A stretch of DNA of 64,000 nucleotides, from NCBI GenBank assembly GCA_947579665.1, contig OX388348.1, positions 14,012,001 through 14,076,000 of the forward strand, read 5' to 3'. The first letter of the stretch is position 1. Each line of letters opens with the position of its first letter. The notes below the pieces were generated by a model, which did not search any database, was not told the origin of the DNA, and saw only the letters and a list, made by a program, of their open reading frames with translations. The position numbers and the translations under genes are program-made. Below are positions 60,480 through 64,000 of the stretch, one piece after another. This DNA is from Sympetrum striolatum (taxonomy: Eukaryota; Arthropoda; Insecta; Odonata; Libellulidae).

Positions 60480-61890
60480 AGACAAGTATTGATGAGTTTT
60501 TTATTTACTACTATATTTATCTGTCTACTTTTTACCTTCTTCCATGTAGATGTGTAAATATTTGTTCTTCTTTGTATGATATTATTGGTTTGTTTTCTTA
60601 TCTTTTAAATCTAATTTATTCTTATTCTATCACTAAATTTAGTTATCCAATATTTAGGTTTCGCAGGTTTTTTCTCCCCTCCAATCTGGAGGGCTTTTTC
60701 CTGCCATAGAAATTAACTTTTTCCTCAGCTCTTAGATTAGTTTTTTTAATCTGCAAACTAGTCTCCTTCTGTGTGGTAATCTCTTTTTACTTTCTCCATA
60801 TACGAAGTATAGAGAAAGTATTGTTTTCATGAAAAAAATCGACTTCGAGATTTCAACGGAAATACATGTTTTGGGGTCCCTAGAACACGTTTTGACCATT
60901 TTAGGAATGATGTCTGTGTGTGTGTGTGTGTGTGTGTATGTGTGTGTGTGATAGTGGGCGCTCTAACATGAAAACTATTAGTCGTATCAATACCAAAATT
61001 CATATATAGTATTGTGGTGTGTGCTGTCAGAGTTGATTAGTTTTTGGAGTAAATCGATCAACCGGAAGTCGAGCTTCATTCATCAAAGCTCATTTCCGGT
61101 TTTCAAAATATCTCCATAAATATCATATATAGGTATATTGTATACCTTATAAAGGTTTTAGATAATGAAGTTTACTAAAACTTTTGCACTTAACATATTT
61201 TTGTATCACCGGTTGATTAGGAGTTATTCGTGAAATGCTGATAAACCGGAAGTAGCTGATTATGTACTTTGTGGGCGCTCTAACATGAAAACTATTTGTT
61301 GGATCAATACCAAATTTCATATATAGTACTTTGGTTTGTGTTGTTAGAGTTGATTAGTTTTTGGGGTAAATCGGTTAACCGGAAGTCGAGCTTCATTCAT
61401 CAAAGCTCATTTCCAGTTTTCAAAATATCTCCATAAATATTATATTTAGGTATAAACTATTAATTATAAAAGTTTTATAAAATATATTTTACTATAAATT
61501 TTGTATGAATCATATTTTTGTATCACTGATTGTGTAGGAGTTATTTGTGAAATACTGATAAACCGGAAGTTGCTGATTATGTACGTTGTGGGCGCTCTGG
61601 GAGCTGGGGCGAAAGGCCATTTCATCGTTTTTCATCGAACATGTCCCGAAAAACATTATTTATAGTGTTTGTGACGTAAAAGATAATATGATATAAATTA
61701 AACACTCCTCTTCCAAGTTTAGATGGAATATAGAGTTCGAAATTACTGTCGTATATAAATATTTACATCTTATATATGGAGAAAGTCATGTGCTGGCCAC
61801 ATCAGATTTTTTAAATTTATATGACGATGGGTTGTATGCAAGAAGTGACTTCATTGTTTCAATCTTGCCCTGAATAAAGTCCTTTATCAG
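60480..61890 (+). mobile_element. LINE-type 3' end, family 2, split by copy 7
   Basis: The nested hairpin GCAGG...CTCC...GGAG...CCTGC (about 60664-60706) is in the left part (to 60788). The terminal part TATGACGATGGGTTGTATGCA...CTGAATAAAGTCC lies at 61820-61880, after copy 7. Joined, the two halves follow the order of the uninterrupted copy at 41.6-42.2 kb, so copy 7 inserted into this retroposon. Confidence 0.65.
60789..61812 (+). mobile_element. Helentron-like element, copy 7
   Basis: Complete, about 1.02 kb, with an interrupted TG tract, two monomers, hairpin and T-run terminus. Inserted in a T-run of a LINE 3' end, which shows the element boundaries directly. Confidence 0.77.
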
Positions 61891-63339
61891 TATTATATAT
61901 TTCGAATCTCGTGCGAGAGATGCGATTCGGAGGCATCAATTCTCTTCTCTAGTCTTGGATCTGCTAACGATCACCACGGCGAAGATCTTGTGTGAAGGGG
62001 GCATGCTTTGCTTCACTTCATAATTGGCCCTGTTTCCAGGAGAAACGATTGGGAGCATTTGTGCGTTACTCAGACCTCATTAACGGCCTTTTGCATCGGA
62101 GGATCAATTGCCGCGAATTTCGCCACCACAATGTCGCAGTCGAGGTTACGATTCTAATTATAGGGCAAAATTTGAATGCCCGAATGGAAAACTATCTCAG
62201 TTTAATCCGTTACAATGGTATAATGATTAAATCGTATCATAGCATGGCAGTTATTATAAGTAATTATAGACTAATCGTCATTGTGACGTTAATGAAGTAA
62301 TTGGGATATATTATTAGAAAATAATAATTTTAAAAGTATTGCTAATAATTGGAATCCTTAACCTAATTGCAAACACGTGTAATCCTATGGTGGAAGTGCA
62401 TCCTGATTCGATCCTAGTTAAAGCCCACCTATGTTGATACGTGTGGGAAGCATAACCAAAGATAATCATAATCTTGAGACAGATAATACTAAGGATGAGA
62501 AAGTATAAACAAAATATTTAAATAACTTACCTATTTAGGTTCTGAAAGGATATTATCTTGAAAAAATTAAGTAAATTAATAATTTCATACTGGATACTAC
62601 GTACACTGGTCTAAAAACTCTTCCGAACGGCATATTTGTATTTTCTATACGGATTGGTCAATAGATGGAGCAACCGCTACCGGTAATTGGATGAAAGCCA
62701 GCCTTTTCTCATGACCATCACTTAGGGTGCATAAGATATTCTAAGCCGCGGTTGTACCTCTAAACCATGGATCATAAATATTTCTTCGAATCGTGTTGTA
62801 TTTTATCTTCTATATATTAACTTGACTTAACTTTTGGTGGTCAATATTAGTTTAACCAGTTGGATAGTATTATGCAATGACGAATGGTGAAACAGCTGTA
62901 CGGGCTTCTGAGGACATGTTGAATTATTTATTTCCAATGCAAAGAAATGTATAAATGGGAATAGGTTTAGCTGTCAATTTTGATATCAAACACGATCTCA
63001 ACAATTTATGGTGATGCCAAGGCAGTTTAACAAAGCACGCAATAAGCACAAATTAGGTGTCTTTTTATGCCGTATTTCTTGAATTTGTCGACATTATTCG
63101 AAAATTAAGGAGAATGTTTTACGAATCCTTGCTGAAGTCTATAATTTTTCAATTGAATCATCTAATATTAAATGCTGTATCCCAAAAGAAACACTAGTGA
63201 TCCCTTAGAGAATCATCCTTGGGGTAAACATGCTTGCCATTTTTTTTTAAATATGGTTCACGGCTACCTCCGCTGTATTGTTACTATTATATCGAGTTTT
63301 AAAGTTATATTACATCAATCTTTAGTTATAAATGTGGCT
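61891..63339. other. unique DNA, no gene seen
   Basis: 61900-62170 is GC-richer and holds a 102-codon frame (61992-62300) that does not resemble a protein I know; possible conserved or regulatory DNA. The rest is AT-rich. Confidence 0.4.
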
Positions 63340-63622
63340 ATATGGATATTCTACGATATACTGTATTATTTTACTTAATTGACAGATCTCATATATATTT
63401 ATGTATGAGAGTTTTTATCAATGATTTATGATTTTATTTTTTGTACTTATAATATTTATATTGTATTTTAATTGTACATCCTACGGGAGGTTTTTGGAGG
63501 GGTTTCCCTCCCGTCTTTGGGCGAATGCCAGATTTAAAATCATTTTTATGTTCCCCTATAACGTTGCTACCTGGCCTGAAGGCCAACTTGCAACGTGAAC
63601 TTAAATAAATAAATAAATATTA
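63340..63622 (+). mobile_element. LINE-type 3' end, family 1, copy b
   Basis: Matches 7557-7838 over its full length. Its hairpins are better preserved: ACGGGAGG...CCTCCCGT and GTTGC...GGCC-TGAA-GGCC...GCAAC, followed by (TAAA)n. Confidence 0.68.
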
Positions 63623-64000
63623 TACGATGAATCATTTGTATGAATTATTTGAAAACATTTATTTTTACCTGAGTCAGTTTATACACAATTACGGCTGTTT
63701 TAAATAAACAAAAGCGATTATCCGCAAAATAAAATTGTTCCATCAGTCTTGATATATATTCGTATTACTTTAAAGATATCGATAGCAAGAGAAAATCTAC
63801 CTCGAATCTATATTTATTTAATTTTCAAATTAACTCTCCCTAAAAGTACTGCAATTCCCTGTATAATTCTTAATCCGGGAAAGCGGATCGGTAAAATAAA
63901 AGTTGAAGCAAGTGAGAGGTTTAATAAAGACGAATGTATGAGGATGGATTGTAACGACCCCCCGGTGGGGATCAAGGTTTGGTTGGAAGGCTTGGGGGAA
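63623..64000. other. AT-rich DNA to window edge, no gene seen
   Basis: No feature supported; the last 50 bases are G-rich. Confidence 0.45.

Overview
The window is AT-rich, gene-poor eukaryotic DNA made mostly of transposable-element remains. It has no operons, no run of closely packed genes, and no convincing complete host gene. The repeat content (a Penelope-like retroelement with RT and GIY-YIG domains, hAT and TA-target MITEs, LINE 3' ends with hairpins and simple-repeat tails, and Helentron/DINE-like elements) suggests an invertebrate, most likely an arthropod and probably an insect. That assignment rests on repeat style only and is inference.

Layout. 0-8 kb: a possible coding exon at the left edge (26-241, minus), a hAT MITE with a perfect 8-bp target duplication (2653-3076), and a LINE-type 3' end (7557-7838) that recurs at 63.3 kb. 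8-18 kb: unique AT-rich DNA with GC/CpG-rich patches (8.2-8.7, 11.3-12.0, 17.1-17.8 kb), a foldback element at 13.0 kb and a tRNA-derived SINE at 16.8 kb. 18.4-29.8 kb: a Penelope GIY-YIG relic, four of the window's seven copies of a ~1-kb Helentron-like non-autonomous element (two head-to-tail), a Penelope 3' tail, a CpG-rich patch (27.46-28.2 kb) and a decayed ~150-bp tandem repeat split by one Helentron-like copy. 30-44 kb: mostly unique DNA with a second hAT MITE, a minus-strand LINE end, another Penelope 3' tail and GC-rich patches. 44.6-50.1 kb: a 181-bp TA-flanked MITE, then a ~3.9-kb interrupted inverted duplication whose arms carry different transposon insertions and whose centre holds a P-element-like transposase relic and a 1-kb TIR transposon, then a ~170-bp tandem repeat. 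51-53.3 kb: a promoter-like CpG patch and the best coding relic of the window, a 5'-truncated Penelope-like RT/GIY-YIG gene with one in-frame stop. 55-64 kb: a short TIR element, a tandem duplication, two more Helentron-like copies (one nested in a LINE 3' end) and the second copy of the 7.6-kb LINE end.

Most notable signals. (1) The seven-copy family has the full architecture of Helentron-associated (HINE/DINE) elements: subterminal inverted repeats, a (TG)n tract, tandem ~316-bp monomers, a 3' hairpin, a T-run terminus and a head-to-tail pair. (2) Three Penelope 3' tails share a hammerhead-ribozyme-like core that keeps stem II complementarity while its sequence changes. (3) LINE 3' hairpins in one family show compensatory changes between copies. 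(4) An inverted duplication contains a small coding-like segment whose two copies differ mainly at silent positions in the alignable part.
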